Shown here piece after piece: positions 21,927-35,340 of a stretch of DNA of 64,000 nt (positions are counted from its first letter, which is position 1; each line of letters starts with the position of its first letter). Source of the stretch: Blumeriella jaapii (taxonomy: Eukaryota; Ascomycota; Leotiomycetes; Helotiales; Drepanopezizaceae); contig VWND01000019.1 of assembly GCA_009599575.1 (NCBI GenBank), forward strand, positions 310,001 to 374,000, given 5' to 3'. Made by a program: the position numbers and the translations under genes. A model generated the notes under the pieces. It made no database searches. It saw nothing but the letters and a program-made list of their open reading frames with translations, and had not been told where the DNA came from.

Positions 21927-22193
21927 TATAAAAGTAGATAAGAAAACCAGATTAATACGACTATATGTCGGTGAGTAAAATAGTTTAGAGAATTTCTAGA
22001 AAAGACTAAAAAAAGGAAAAGAAAAATAAATAAAAGTATGAATTGAACTGCGTGCCTGCGGTACTATTTAAGGGGATGCTTTGCTTTTATATCTGTTGAA
22101 GGTAGTCAGTGGCAGGGGGTTTCGGAGGGGTCCATGCCTCGATCATAGCTAAAACTACTAACTCCTATTAACACAGAGTATCACCGTTTTACA
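21927..22193 (-). repeat. R2 5' LTR (267 bp)
   Basis: It starts TATAAAAGTAGATAAG (RIPed) and ends CACCGTTTTACA (intact). The inner left part is converted and the outer right part is preserved. A TATA-like GATATAAAAG occurs on the minus strand. It is followed by GTAT. Confidence 0.88.
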
Positions 22194-22197
22194 GTAT

Positions 22198-23560
22198 ATA
22201 ATTCGCTTGATTTTAAAAAATTTTAAATATTTATTTAAAAGCTTTCGAAAAAATCGCAGTTATCGAAAGTTTTTAATCGACAATAATACTTTGTCGCTTA
22301 TTTAAAATCTAGTTTTTTTATATTTAGCGTCGTAAAATTTTTTATAATTCGCGTTGGCTTTTTTTAGCTTTTTATTAAATACTTTTTTTTTTTTTGCAAT
22401 ATTTTAACTCGCTTTTCCGCTAACGGTACCTTTTTTTTTATAACGTCGCTTTCGACGTTGTTGCTAAATTTTAAATAAAAGCCGTATAATATACGAAAAA
22501 AAATAAAATCCGTAAAAGCGTATATCGAATTATTATACGTAAATTCGGCTAAAGCAAGTTTCGTAGCCTAATCGTTTTGTCGATAATCGTAATATATACG
22601 AAAGTAAAATTCTAAAATTTAATTTTAACGTTTCGTTTAGCCATTTATTTAAAAATAAAAAGCGGTGCTTAATCGACGTCGTATTTATAAATAAAATATT
22701 ATTAAAAACCAGAATTTACTAATAAAAATTAATCTTTTATTTGTAATAATCCTTTTAAAACAGCCAAAATCTTTGTAAACGTGTTATATAAATATTTTAG
22801 CTAAATTTAAGACTGAAATCGTTTTTTATATCGATATATATTTCGACAGCTTCGTATATCGGTTTATTATAACGAATATCGAATCGTAAATACGATTTCG
22901 TTTTTTATTAAAAAATAAATCCGTAATAAAATTTATAATTATTTCTTTTTAAAATTTCGTAAAAATCGAAAAAAAAGCTAATTCGCTATAAAATCGATGC
23001 TTTCTAAGCTTGCTTTTTTAATATTTTTCATACGTATTAACGTAACGCTTTACGTCGCTTCGTAAACCAGGCCAGAAATATTTTTTTTCGACCAGTTTTA
23101 GCGTTCGCCGAAAGCTTTAATAGCCGGCGGTCGAATCGTCGTAATTAATTTTTAATATTTCGTTTTTAATAACGCTTTTATTCGAAATATACGCACGTTT
23201 TTTATAACGTAATAATTTATTTTAATTTATACGCTAATATTTTTCGAATCCGGCTCGATTATTTTGCGAAGCCGATTCGTACGTTTTTTATAATACAAAA
23301 AATCAAATTTTTATAATTCAAAAATAATTTTGTAAATCGGTTTTATTAGCTCGTTATTAGCCGTTTCGGATTGTAATAATATAACGGCTACGCTTCGTAA
23401 TATATATTATTTGCAATTAATAATATTAGCAAAAAACAATCCGACGAAAAAACTTTTTATTTAATTTTTTTTCGCTTGCTTTTTACTTTCTGATTTCGTT
23501 AACAAAAGCTTCGAATATTTATCGGCGCGAAATAATTTATATTTCGATTTTAAGCGTATT
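22198..23560 (-). pseudogene. R1-a integrase (degraded)
   Basis: This is homologous to the plus-strand integrase of R1-c (36891-38150) and lies beyond the R2 insertion. Parts of the zinc-binding region and the catalytic core can be followed on the minus strand, with frequent TAA/TAG at former Trp and Gln codons. It is non-functional. Confidence 0.65.
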
Positions 23561-24960
23561 TTTACTGCGAAAAACATTTTAAAATTTCTTAAATAAGCTA
23601 GTTTTAATTTATAATACAACGTAAGCAGCTGTTCGTTATTTTTTTTTAAATTTTTTTTTAAATTTGGCCGGCGGAAAAAACCATCCGCCGGATTAAAAAC
23701 TTCTGTTTTATATTCGATTGCAAAATCGTATTTAGCTAGCTCGTCGGCCCATTTCGCTTAGCGTCCGTTTAAACGTTTTTTCGTAAAAAAGTATTTCAGA
23801 TTATAATAATTTATACGTATAATAATAACGTCGGAAGCGCTACGTAAATATTAATTTTATTATTTAAAAGCGTAAATTATAACTATTAGCTTAGCGTCGT
23901 AAATCTCGTATTTTTGTTTTATAAAAAAAAGCTTTTTCGAATAATACGCGATAAAATGCCAACGTGCTTTCGCATTTTCTCCGAACAATTAAAATAATAT
24001 TCCGCTTATAGCGAATTTCGAAGCGTTTATTTCGATTTAAATTTTCAATCGAAAGTCGAAATAGCGTAAAATCGGTGTTTAGCAAAACTTTTTTTTTAAA
24101 AATAAAAAAGCGAGCTTCGCTTCGAATAAAAAACGAAAAAGGCCCGACATTTTTCTTCGTTGCATTTTTTTTAAAAAATCTATAATAAATCGACAAAGCT
24201 TAGCGTAATTTTTAATAAAACGTTTATAAAAATTAATAAAACCCAAAAACACTTAAATATTTCGCTACGTAATAAAAAAAAGTTATTTCCGAATATTATT
24301 TACTTTTTTTAGATTTATTTTAATTTTCGTAAAAATAACGACGAAGCTTAGAAACTCAACCGTATTCGTATCGAAAGCATATTTTTTCAGATTTTCGTAA
24401 AATTTATTAATACGAAGTCTTTCGAAAACTTTTTTTACCGCGTTTATATAATCGTCGAGGTTTTCGAAAAATATTAAAATATCGTCGAAATAAATTATAT
24501 ACGTAATATTTATTAAACCGACTAAAGTTTAATTAATATACGTTTAAAAAATTGCTAATACGTTCGAAAGGCCGAAAAATAATACGCAATATTCGAAATA
24601 TCCGTAACGAATACGAAACGCAATTTTTTATTTATTTTTCTTTTTTATTCGAAAGCGATAATACGCCTAAATAAAATCTAGTTTAATAAATATTTTAGCT
24701 TTTTTTAAACGATTCAAAGTTTCGCTTATAAAAAATAAAAAAATTCGATTTTTAATCGTAATTGCGTTTAAACTTTTATAATCGACGCATAATCGTAAAC
24801 TTCCGTTTTTTTTCGGTATAAATATTACCGGTGCGCCGGCAAAGTTAATAAACCTTTTTATCCAGCTTTTTTCTAAGCTCGAATCGAAATATTCGCGCAA
24901 TTCGGTAAATTCGGATTCCGACAAAAAGTAAATTAATTTTTAAAAAAAATCCTTTCTTTT
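23561..24960 (-). pseudogene. R1-a reverse transcriptase and RNase H (degraded)
   Basis: An open stretch at 24667-24924 encodes the RT fingers with the motif [11 protein letters not shown] and the preceding [13 protein letters not shown]. Downstream the palm matches R1-c, and the connection to RNase H follows at 24200-23700 (motif RQARWADELAEYDFAI in the sister copy). Stops occur at RIP-prone codons. Confidence 0.75.
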
Positions 24961-27190
24961 CGCGAAATTTATTCGATATTTTATAAAATAATAAAAAATT
25001 AAAATAACCGCGGCGGTATCGTTAAATACGTCGGCGTAATCGTCGTATTTAAAAAGTAATTAATATTGTTTTTTAATAGCTTTTTTTAAAACGATACAAA
25101 ACGCTTGCTTTTTTTTAAATTTCTTTTTAAAACGTTTAATTATAACGAAATTAAATTATAAGCGTTCGATTAAATATCGCCACGATTTAGCTCGAAAGCT
25201 TATAGCGGAATCGATATTTCGCAACTAAAAAAACCTTAAAATAAATAAAACCTTTGGAATATTTATATCGTAAGCCACGAAATCGCTCTATATTTTTTTA
25301 ATTATTTTATAATTATTAATAACGCGAATAAATTGCGTATGCGTGCCGTAAATAATTACTTTTTTTTTTTAACCGTAAATAAATTAATACGTTTTTAAAT
25401 TGGTTTTTATTTATATTTAATTAATAACTTTTAAATTACGCAGTTTTTCTTCGCGCCGCAATCGATAAAAGCTCGTTTCGTACGAGTTTCGCTTTTAGCT
25501 TTTTTAATTTCGACTAAAATTATTATTTTTTATTTTTCTTTTTCGTTCGATTTTATTAACAGCGACGAAATTAAAATCGAACGAAAGCTTTTTCCGAATT
25601 TTTAAATTTATTAATTTCGAAGCAGTTTAAAACTATATATCTTTTTTTATTATATTTATAATATTCGATTTCTAAACAATTAGTTATACGATGCTTTTTT
25701 TTTTAGCAGCGATTACATTTCGAAAAATAAAAAAAATCGTTAAAAATTTTAAAATTTCAAAAAATTTTATTAAAATTATCGTTTTCTCGCTTTCGTTTTT
25801 CTTTTTATAACGTATTTTCGAATCGAAAACGGTATATATCTGTTTTAGCTTTTAAACTTTAATCGTAAATATAAATCTTTTTTTTTTTTTTTTTTTTGCG
25901 CTCGTTTTCGTCGTTTATTATTTTTCGTTTCGTCGCTAATAATTTTATTAGCATTTTCGATACGACGAGTAATTAATATTAATTTTTTATACGAATTTAT
26001 AACTGTAATATTGCTTCGTTTAATAATTTCTTTTCGAAAAATAAATCGGAGTTTTGCGAAAAGTATTTTTTTTTTAATCGCATCGTTTATTATTTGCAAT
26101 TATTATTCGAAATTATTTAAATAAGCAACGAAATCGTTAATTAATTTATATTTTTTTTGCTTCGTTTTATCGTATAAATTCGAAGCCGCGATTTTTCGAT
26201 TTTCCGTATTTATTAAAAAATTTAATATTCATTTTTTAAAATCGTTTTATATAATTCGAATATTCGTAAAACGTCGTTCGTATCCGATTCACTTTTTTTT
26301 TATTTTATCGTCGAAAGCTAAAACATAAGCGTTAATTTTCTTTTAATCGATACAAAATATTACTTTTTTATTTTAGCGAAAGCTTCGTTTTGCACGCCGA
26401 ATAAAAAATTAAGTTTTTTTAATATTTTTCCTTCGATATATTAAAAAATTTCTTATTTTTAATACTTTTCGGCTCGAATTCGCTGTATTTTCTACAAAAG
26501 GTATAATATATTCAAAAGAAATGCTAAATCGTTTTTAATAAATATTATTATTATAATATTCCGAAAATATTTTATAATAATCGCTAATTTAAATTATTTT
26601 CTGTTTTTTCTTAGCTAAAACGATATTAAAAAGTATAAAAACTTTTTTTTCGATATTTTCGAAAGCGTTAAATTTTCGTTGAAATTGTTTAATTTCTTTT
26701 CGGAATTCGTTTCGGCGTTTTTTAATTTCTTCGAATTTTTTAATTATTTCGTAAACTCTTTTCTCAGTTTTTTTCTGCTTTATTTTAGCTCGTATTTTTT
26801 TTATTTTCTTACGTTTATCGTTTTTTTTTTGTTCGGCGCGGATTCGTTCGTTAATTAAATAAATCAAAATCTCGGTAAAAAGTTTTTCCGAATCGCTTTA
26901 AGCGTAGCCTTTTTTAATAATTTCTTCGATAAAAAAAATTAAAAAATCGTCGCGCTTTAATAATAAAGTATTTTCGATTTTTAATAAAACTAATAACGTT
27001 AAAAAAAACGATAATACGAAATTTCCTTAAGCAATCGAAAATACTAAGTCTTTTTAAATAATTGAAAATGCTTATTCGCTGCGAATGCGAAAAACTATAA
27101 TATCGATAATAACGATATAAATATAATAATATAATAAAAAATTGTTTTAATAATATTAAACTGCCGTTCCGATAAATAAAAAAATCAAAA
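24961..27190 (-). pseudogene. R1-a protease and gag (degraded)
   Basis: Minus-strand gag fragments are readable at 25845-26099 and 26589-26867. They are Lys/Arg/Glu-rich and helical and correspond to the R1-c gag at 33380-34450. The protease region falls near 25430-25500. No intact frame remains. Confidence 0.6.
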
Positions 27191-27603
27191 TATAAAAATT
27201 AAAAAACAAAAAAACATTAATTCAAATAATAAAACTTAAATAAAATTAAATTAATAATCAAACTGATTTTTACCTTTTATATTTCTAATAAAAAACGTAT
27301 ATAAATACAAAAAAAAAAATAAAATCTTCGAAAAAAGTATTTCCCAAAAAACCAGGCGAACCTTATTTAATATGCTTTCCAGCCCCTATCCCGACCTTTT
27401 TTTAATCTTTTTTAATATAATTCTAATAACTGATTTTTTAGCAATTATTTTTATAAAATGTTTTATTTAAATATTATTTCCAGCCCTTATAATACTATCC
27501 GGCCCCCACGGCCTATCCGCAGAAAGTATTATTCGAGGGTTAGTAAAAGACAAAGGGTTTTGGCGGATCACCTGACTTATACACGTGATATTGGTTCCTG
27601 ACA
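27191..27603 (-). repeat. R1-a 5' LTR (413 bp)
   Basis: In plus orientation it begins TATAAAAATTA (TGTAAAAATTG in other copies) and ends TTGGTTCCTGACA. Here the left (inner) part is strongly RIPed and the right (outer) part is intact, the mirror image of its partner at 2543-2955. It is followed by the AATTT target duplication. Confidence 0.9.
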
Positions 27604-28813
27604 AATTTGCAAAAAAAAAAATTTTTTAAAAACAAAAACGAACGGTGAATTTTGCTTTATTCCGATACCAAACCGACCTTGGGATAGCATTTTTTTAAAT
27701 CTGATTACCGATTTTTCAAACGCTTCGAATAATAACGATTTTTCGTATAATAAAATCGGCAAAACTTTTATTTACGACGTAATATTTATTATTGTTTATC
27801 GTTTAACGAAACAATTTCATTTCGTTTTAATACGCAAAAATATAATTATTAACCAATTTGCTTATATCTTTTGCAAAACAGTTTTTTTTCGCCACGGTAT
27901 ATTAAACGATATCGTGTCAAATCGCGGTTTTTTTTTTATTTTTATATTTTAAATCATATTTACGATTATGCTTCGCATAAAGCGCAAATTTTCAACTGTT
28001 TTTTATTTATAAACCGACGAATAAATAAAAAAAGCGAACGCAGTTTTTAAAATATACCTTCGGTTTTACGTTTGATTTTAATTAAAACGATTAGCTAAAT
28101 TTATTTTTTTTAACGGAATTCGTTATTAGCAATATATTATTTTCGTTTATTAAAATATTTTTTTTCTAAGCAAACGAAATCAACGCAAAACTATTTGATC
28201 TGGAAAAACTGCTAAATTCCGAATCCGAATCAGCAGCAGAATTTGCAAAAAAACTGAAAATCATATATTAAAAATTAAAAAAAGCTTTATTATATATTTA
28301 AAATTTTTAAGCAAAATACTACGATAGAAAATATACTTAAACGAATTTCAAAATCGAAAAAAAAGTATATTTAAACGCAAAAAACTTAAAAACGAAAAAA
28401 CTTTGCAAAAAACTAAACGCTAAAAGATTTATTTTTTTTTTTAATTTTAAATAAAATTAATTTTTAAATATATAAACTACGATTGTCCGAATCTTAAAAG
28501 CTGCACGACGTTTTCTACGTAAATTTATTAAGTTTATATTATAAAGCAACAAAAATAAATAAAAGCGAACAAAACGCCGAATCTTCGGGCCTCGACCTTA
28601 TGAAAAACGACGCGGAAAACAAAAAAAAAAATGGAAGATAGATCAAATTCTTAACTTTGCGTTTAAAAAACGGTGGAAAAAATTATATTTTCTGGTCCGA
28701 TAAAAAAGCTGGTTTTCAAACTACGATTTTTAGCAAAAAGCAAAAGACCTGGAATACGCACCAAAGCTAGTAGCTTAATTTTTCAAAAACAACTTTTTTA
28801 AACCTGACGCTAA
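27604..28813 (+). pseudogene. R3 integrase core and chromodomain (continuation)
   Basis: This resumes the R3 frame broken at 2542. It reads FIPIPNRPWDSIFLNLITDF, IIVYRLTKQFHFVLIR and HGILNDIVSNRGFFF (catalytic Asp to Asn, consistent with RIP), then KRKFSTVFY. A chromodomain follows at 28620-28800 (WKIDQILNFAFKKRWKKLYF, then KAKDLEYAPKLVA). The frame is cut at 28813 by R1-b, whose target duplication is GCTAA. Confidence 0.8.
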
Positions 28814-29226
28814 TGTAAAAATTGAAAGGCAGGGAAACACTAGTTTAAACAATAAAGCTCAGATAAAATTGGGTTAATAGTCAGACTGATTTCTACCTTT
28901 TATATTTCTAGTAAAAAGCGTGTATAAATACAAAAGAAGGGGTGGAACCCTCGAAAAAAATATTTCCCAGGAAATCAAACGAATCCTATTTAATATGCTT
29001 TCCAACCCTTATCCCGACCTTTTTTCAATCCTTTTTAATATAACCCTAATAACTAGTTCTTTAGCAATTATTTTTATAAAATGTTTTATTTAAATATTAT
29101 TTTTAGCTTTTATAATATTATCCGGCCTTTACGGCTTATCCGCAAAAAGTATTATTCGAAAGTTAATAAAAAGCAAAAGATTTTAGCGAATTATCTGATT
29201 TATATACGTAATATTAGTTTTTAATA
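28814..29226 (-). repeat. R1-b 3' LTR (413 bp)
   Basis: It starts TGTAAAAATTGAAAGGCAGG (outer, intact) and ends TTTTTAATA (inner, RIPed; elsewhere TTCCTGACA). Confidence 0.9.
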
Positions 29227-29481
29227 TTATTTTTTTTTTTAAGCTTTTGATTTTCAAAAGCGATTGATTTTTTTATGCGTATGTTTTCGTATATAACGTA
29301 CGTTACGCTTTCGAAATAACGTGCGGTTTTTTCCGCTTTCGATTATAAATTATAACTATTTTTTCCGTTTTTAATCGTGAATTATAACTGTTTTGCTATT
29401 TTGTTTTTTTTGTTTTTAATAACGCTCGCATTTTCGTTTAAAAAAGTTTTTTTTTTTTTAAAATAACCGTTATTTTCCTGC

Positions 29482-29529
<48 letters not shown>

Positions 29530-30400
29530 AATTGTTTTTCGTCGCATTCGCCGCGAACTTTTAAAATACTTTTAATTTTTATTTATTTTCGGTGCGCTCG
29601 CTTAATTTTACGCGAAAGCATCATAGCGGCTTTTTTATCTTTTTGCGTTTTCGAGCTTTCCAGCGTAAAATGCAATCGCTGCAAAGCTTCGCATATTTAA
29701 TATTTTTTTATAAATTTTTTAAATTTTTATTCGAATTCGCTTTTAATTAATTATAAATTCCTATCGCACGCGCTATCGAAGCGCAAATACTTTTCGCGAA
29801 TCTTAACGATTTTATAAATCGTTTCGATATTATTACCGCCGCTGCCGCTTTTTTTTTTTTTGCTACCGAAGCCAAAGCTTTTGCTAAAATCTTTATCGAT
29901 TTTATTATTTACGACGCTTATATAAATCGTTTAAAAAAAAGTAACGCTTTAGCTTTTATAATAGTCGGAGATCGTACGAATCGCGCCGCGGCTCGAGCTG
30001 CCGCTGCTGCTGCTGCGCCCGTTTTTGCCGGTTTAGCGGCTGCTATTGTTTTAAAAGCTTTGGCTGCGCCGGCCCTTTTATTTAACGACGCTAATATAAA
30101 ACGTATTTTCCGATATTTCGAAAACGTCGTTCGAATTTATTTTAATTAATTAAATCAAATTTTAAATTTTTACGAAAATATCGTAGCTGCAATTTAAAAT
30201 TCGATTACGACTATCGTAAAAGCTTTAATTAAAATAAATCGAATATTTTGCGAATTCGTTTAATATTAATTTTTTTTAGCTTACCGCTGTTTTTAAATCT
30301 GAAAAAAATAACGATAATAATAAAAAAAAAAATAACGATAAAAATAAATTGGCTTAACGGCGGTTTTAAAATTTTCTAAATGTTTTTTAATTTTTTTTTT
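29227..30400 (-). pseudogene. R1-b 3' accessory region
   Basis: This is homologous to 2956-4130 and 38431-39650 and includes a GC-richer Ala-coding island at about 29985-30085 (minus strand) and a long T tract at 29480-29525. Function is unknown. Confidence 0.5.
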
Positions 30401-32702
30401 TTTTTTACTTTTACGGCGCGCATTCGTTATTGCTCCGTTGCTATTATTTATTATATTTTTTAAATATTTTTTTATAATTTTTTTTGCGTTCGTAAAATAA
30501 TTTTCTGACTTTTATAAATTTTCGTTTAATAAATAATCTTTTTATCGTATTAAATAATATCGGCCTTTTTTTATATTTTTGTAAACTTATATTAATTTAA
30601 TTTTATATTTTTCGGATTTTTAAAATTTTATTATATTATTTTTCGGCTCGATATCGTTTCGATTCTGCCAAAGTTTTAATAAAAAAACGTGAAAAATATC
30701 GTAAATACAATATTAAAAAAAAAGCTCGAATTAATAAGCTTGGCCGTGCTCGTATATAATTCGCTTAATTTTAAAAAACCTTAAATATTTATTTAAAAGC
30801 TTTCGAAAAAATCGCAATTATCGAAGGTTTTTAATCGATAATAATATTTTATCGCTTATTTAAAATCTAGTTTTTTTATATTTAGCGTCGTAAAACTTTT
30901 TATAATTCGCGTTAGCTTTTTTTAGCTTTTTATTAAATATTTTTTTTTTTTTTATAATATTTTAATTCGCTTTTCCGCTAACGGTATTCTTTTTTTTACA
31001 ACGTCGCTCTCGACGTTACTGCTAAATTCTAAATAAAAGCCGTATAATATGCGAAAAAAAATAAAATCCGTAGAAGCGTATATCGAATTATTATACGTAA
31101 ACTCGGCTAAAGCAAGCTTCGTAGCTTAATCGTTTTATCGATAATCGCAATACGTACGAAAATAAAATTCTAAAACTTGATTTTAACGTTTCGTTTAGCT
31201 ATTTATTTAAAAATAAAAAACGGTGCTTAATCGACGTTGTATTTATAAATAAAATATTACTAAAAACCAAAATTTATTAATAAAAACTAACTTTTTGTTT
31301 GTAATAATTTTTTTAAAACAGCCAAAATTTTTATAAACGTGTTGTATAAATATCTTAATTAAATTTAAAATTAAAATCGTTTTTTATATCGGTATATATT
31401 TCGATAATTTTATATATCGGTTTATTATAACGAATATCGAATCGTAAACACGATTTCGTTTTTTATTAAAAAATAAACTCGTAATAAAATCTATAATTAT
31501 CTTTTTTTAAAATCTCGTAAAAATCGAAAAAAAGGCTAATTCGCTATAAAATCGATGTTTTTTAAGCTTGCTTTTTTAGCATTTTTTATACGTATTAACG
31601 TAACGCTTTACGTCGCTTCGTAAACCAGGCCAGAAATACTTTTTTTCGACCAATTTTAGCGTTCGCCGAAAGCTTTAATAACCGGCGGTCGGATCGTCGT
31701 AATTAATTTTTAATATTTCGCTTTTAATAGCGCTTTTATTCGAAATATACGTACGTTTTTTATAACGTAGTAATTTATTTTAATTTATACGCTAATATTT
31801 TTCGAACTCGGCTCGATTGCTTTGCGAAGCCGATTCGTACGTTTTTTATAATACAAAAAAATCAGATTTTTATAATTTAAAAATAATTTTATAAATCGGT
31901 TTTGCTAATTCGTTATTAGCCGTTTCGGATTATAATAATACAACGGCTATATTCCGTAATATATATTATTTACAATTAATAATATTAGCAAAAAATAATC
32001 CGGCGAAAAAGCTTTTTATTTGACTTTTCTCCGCTTGCTTTTTATTTTTTGATTTCGTTAATAAAAACTCCGAATATTTATCGGCGCGAAATAATTTATA
32101 CTTCTATTTTAAGCGTATTTTTATTACGGAAAACATTTTAGAATTTCTTAAATAAACTAGTTTTAGCTTACGATATAACGTAAATAGCTGCTCGTTATTT
32201 TTTTTTAAATTTTTTTTTAAATTTGGCCGGCGAAAAAAACCATTCGCCGGATTAAAAACTTTTGTTTTATATTCGATTGCAAAATCGTATTTAATTAGCT
32301 CGTCGGCCCATTTCGTTTAGCATTCGTTTAAACGTTTTTTCGTAAAAAAGTATTTTAAATTATAATAATTTATACGCATAATAATAACGTCGGAAACGTT
32401 ATATAAATATTAGCTTTATTATTTAAAAGCGTAAATTATAGCTATTAGCTTAACGTCGTAAACCTTGTATTTTTGTTTTATAAAAAAAAGCTTTTTCGAA
32501 TAATACGCGATAGAATATTAACGTGTTTCCGCATTTTTTCCGAATAATTAAAATAATATTCCGCTTATAACGAATTTCGAAACGTTTGTTTCGATTTGGA
32601 TTTTTAATCGAAAGTCGAAATAGCGTAAAATCGGTATTTAGCAAAACTTTTTTTTTAAAAATAAAAAAACGAGCTTCGCTTCGAATAAAAACGAAAAAGG
32701 CC
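30401..32702 (-). pseudogene. R1-b chromodomain, integrase and part of RNase H
   Basis: This is the minus-strand equivalent of R1-c 36200-38430. The RNase H fragment ends at 32702 where R1-c inserted, and sequence continues at 40064-40068 after the duplicated AGGCC. Stops fall at RIP-prone codons throughout. Confidence 0.75.
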
Positions 32703-33115
32703 TGTCAGGAACCAACATCACGTGTATAAGTCAGATGATCCGCCAAAACCCTCTGCCTCCTACCAACCCTCGAATAGTATTTTTTGCGGATAGGCCGTAG
32801 GGGCCGGATAGTATTATAAAGGCTGAAGATAACATTTAAGTAAAATATTTTATAGAAATAATTGCTAAGAAATCAATTATTAAGGTTATATTGAAAAAAA
32901 TGAAAAAAGGTCGGGATAGGGGCTGAAAAAGTATACTAAATAAGGCTCGCTTGGTTTCCTGGGAAATACTTTTTTCGAAAGCTTTATTTTTTCTTTTATA
33001 CTTATACACGCTTTTTATTAGAAATGTAGAAAATAGAAATCAGTTTGATTATCAACCCAATTTTATTTAAGCTTTATTATTTAAATTAATATTTTTCTGC
33101 TTTTTAATTTTTATA
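32703..33115 (+). repeat. R1-c 5' LTR (413 bp)
   Basis: It starts TGTCAGGAACCAACATCACG (outer, intact) and ends CTTTTTAATTTTTATA (inner, RIPed). Confidence 0.9.
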
Positions 33116-33379
33116 TTTTAATCTTTTTTTATTTACCGGAACGGCAGTTCGATATTATTAAAACAACTTTTTATTATATTATTATACTTATATCGTTATT
33201 ATCGATATTATAGCTTTTCGCATTCGCAAAAAACAGACATTTTCAGCTATTTAAAAAGACCTAGCATTTTCGGCTGCTCAGAAAGACTTCGTATTATCGT
33301 TTTTTTTGACGTTACCAACTTTATTAAGGGTCGAAAATACCCTACTATCAGAGCGCGACGATTTCTCAATTTTTTTTAT

Positions 33380-34740
33380 CGAAGAAATTACTAAAAAAGG
33401 CCACGTTTAAAGCGATTCGGAAGGATTTTTCATCGAAATCCTGATTTATTTAACTAATAAACGAATCCGCGTCGAACAAAAAAAAAACGATAAACGTAAA
33501 AAAGTAAAAGAAATACGAGCTAAAATAAAGCAGAAAAAAATTAAAAAAAAAGTTTACGAAATAATCAAAAAATTCGAAAAAACCAAAAGACGCCGAAACG
33601 AACTTCGAAAAAAGATTAAACAATTTTAACGAGAATTTAACGCTTTCGAAAATATCGAAAAAAAGGTTTTTATATTTTTTAACACCGTTCCAATTAAAAA
33701 AAAACAGAAAATAATTTAAGCCGGCGATTATTATAAGGTATTTTTAAAGCATTACGATAACAATACTTATTAAAAACGATTTAACATCTTTTTTAAACAT
33801 ATTATACTTTTTGTAAAAAACACAGCGAATTCGAGCCGAAAAGTATTAAAAATAAAAGATTTCCTAATATATCGAAGGAAAAATATTAAAAAAGCTTAAT
33901 TTTTTATTCGGCGTGCAAAGCGAAGCTTCCGCTAAAATAAAAGAGTAATATTTTGTACCGATTAAAAAAAAATTAACGCTTGTGTTTTAGCTTTCGACGA
34001 TAAAATAAAAAAAAAATAAATCGGATACGAACGACGTTTTACGAATATTCGAATTATATAAAACGATTTCAAAAAATAGATATTAAATTTTTTAATAAAT
34101 GCGGAAAATCGAAAAATCGCGGCCTCGAATTTATACGATAAAACGAAGCAAAAAAAGCATAAATTAATTAACGATTTCGTTGTTTATTTAAATAATTTCG
34201 AATAGCAATTGCAAATAACAAACGATGCGACTAGAAGAAAAATGCTTTTCGCAAAACTCCGATCTACTTTTCGAAAAAAAATTATCAAACGAAGCAATAT
34301 TATAGCTATAAGCTCGTACGAAAAATTAATATTAATCGCTCGTCGTATCGAAAATGCTAATAAAATTATTAACGACGAAACGAAAAATAATAAACGACGA
34401 AACGAACGCAAAAAAAAAAAAAAAAAAAAAAAAATTTATATTTACGATTAAAGCCCAAAGGCTAAAACAGATATATACCGTTTTCGATTCGAAAATACGT
34501 TATAAAAAAAAAACGAAAGCGAAAAAACGATAACTTTAATAAAATCCTTTGAAATCTTAAAACTTTTAACGATTTCTTTTATTTTTCGAAATGCAATCGC
34601 TGCTAAAAGAAAGGGCATCGCATAGCTAATTGTTCAGAAGTCGAATATTATAAATACAATAAAAAAGGATATATAATTCCAAATTGCCCCGAAGCTAATA
34701 AATCTAAAAATTCGGGAAAAGCTTTCGCTCGATTTTAATT
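33380..34740 (+). pseudogene. R1-c gag with two zinc knuckles (degraded)
   Basis: A Lys/Glu-rich helical protein is readable in pieces (34209-34451 open). At 34592-34633 a CCHC knuckle reads C-N-R-C, stop, K-K-G-H-R-I-A-N-C. A second at about 34645-34690 has Cys and His replaced by Tyr (Y-K-Y-N-K-K-G-Y-I-I-P-N-C), as expected from RIP transitions. Gag would coat the RNA in virus-like particles. Confidence 0.75.
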
Positions 34741-35340
34741 TCGTCGCTGCTAATAAAATCGAACGAAGAAAAAAAGCAGAAAATAATAATTTTAGTCGAA
34801 ATTAAAAAAGCCAAAAGCGAAACTCGTACGAAACGAGCTTTTATCGATTGCGGCGCGGAGAAAAACTGCGTAATCCAAAAGTTATCAGTTAAATATAAAT
34901 AGAAATCAATTTAAAAACGTATTAACTTATTTACGATTAAAAAAAAAAAAGTAATTATTTACGGCACGCATACGCAATTTATTCGCGCCATTAATAGTTA
35001 TAAAACAATTAAAAAAATACAAAGCGATTTCGTGGCTTGCGATATAAATATCCCAGGAGTTTTATTTATCTTAGGGTTTCTTTGGTTGCGAAATATCGAC
35101 CCCGTTATAAGCTTTCGAGCTAAATCGTAGCGATACCCAGTCGAACGCTTACAGCTTAATTTCGTTACAATCAAACGTTTTAAAAAAAAATCCAAAAGGA
35201 AGCAAGCGTTTTGTATTGTTTTAAAAAAAGCTACTGAAAAACAATACCAATTACCCTCCAAATACGACGATTACGCCGACGTATTCGACGATACCGCCGC
35301 GGTTACCCTAGCTTTTTACCATTTTATAAAGCATCGAATA
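34741..35340 (+). pseudogene. R1-c protease (degraded)
   Basis: The motif AFIDCGAEKNCVI at about 34836-34875 fits a retropepsin active site (D-C-G-A). It is followed by readable pieces toward the RT. The frame is broken. Confidence 0.6.

Larger units (their letters stand above)
4477..22193 (-). mobile_element. R2: RIPed Ty3/gypsy element with 267-bp LTRs, split by R4
   Basis: The LTRs at 4477-4743 and 21927-22193 are both 267 bp and start TGTAAAA or its RIPed form. The flanks share GTAT, a 4-bp target duplication inside R1-a. R4 (8468-14882) is nested within it; removing R4 and one duplication leaves about 11.3 kb. On the minus strand the order is gag, protease, RT, RNase H, integrase, and then an unusually long extra segment of about 3.3 kb before the 3' LTR. 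The RT box YVDD and the following region match a gypsy lineage common in Pezizomycotina that has FVDDV-type RT. All frames are RIPed. Confidence 0.85.
2543..27603 (-). mobile_element. R1-a: RIPed chromovirus copy, split by R2
   Basis: A 413-bp LTR at 2543-2955 pairs with one at 27191-27603, and the copy is flanked by a perfect 5-bp target duplication AATTT (2538-2542 and 27604-27608). Read on the minus strand the order is 5' LTR (27191-27603), gag, protease, RT, RNase H, integrase, chromodomain, a 3' accessory region and the 3' LTR. R2 is inserted at 4477-22193, near the integrase C-terminus. Removing R2 leaves about 7.3 kb, matching the 7361 bp of the R1-c copy. All frames are broken by RIP-type stops. 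Confidence 0.88.
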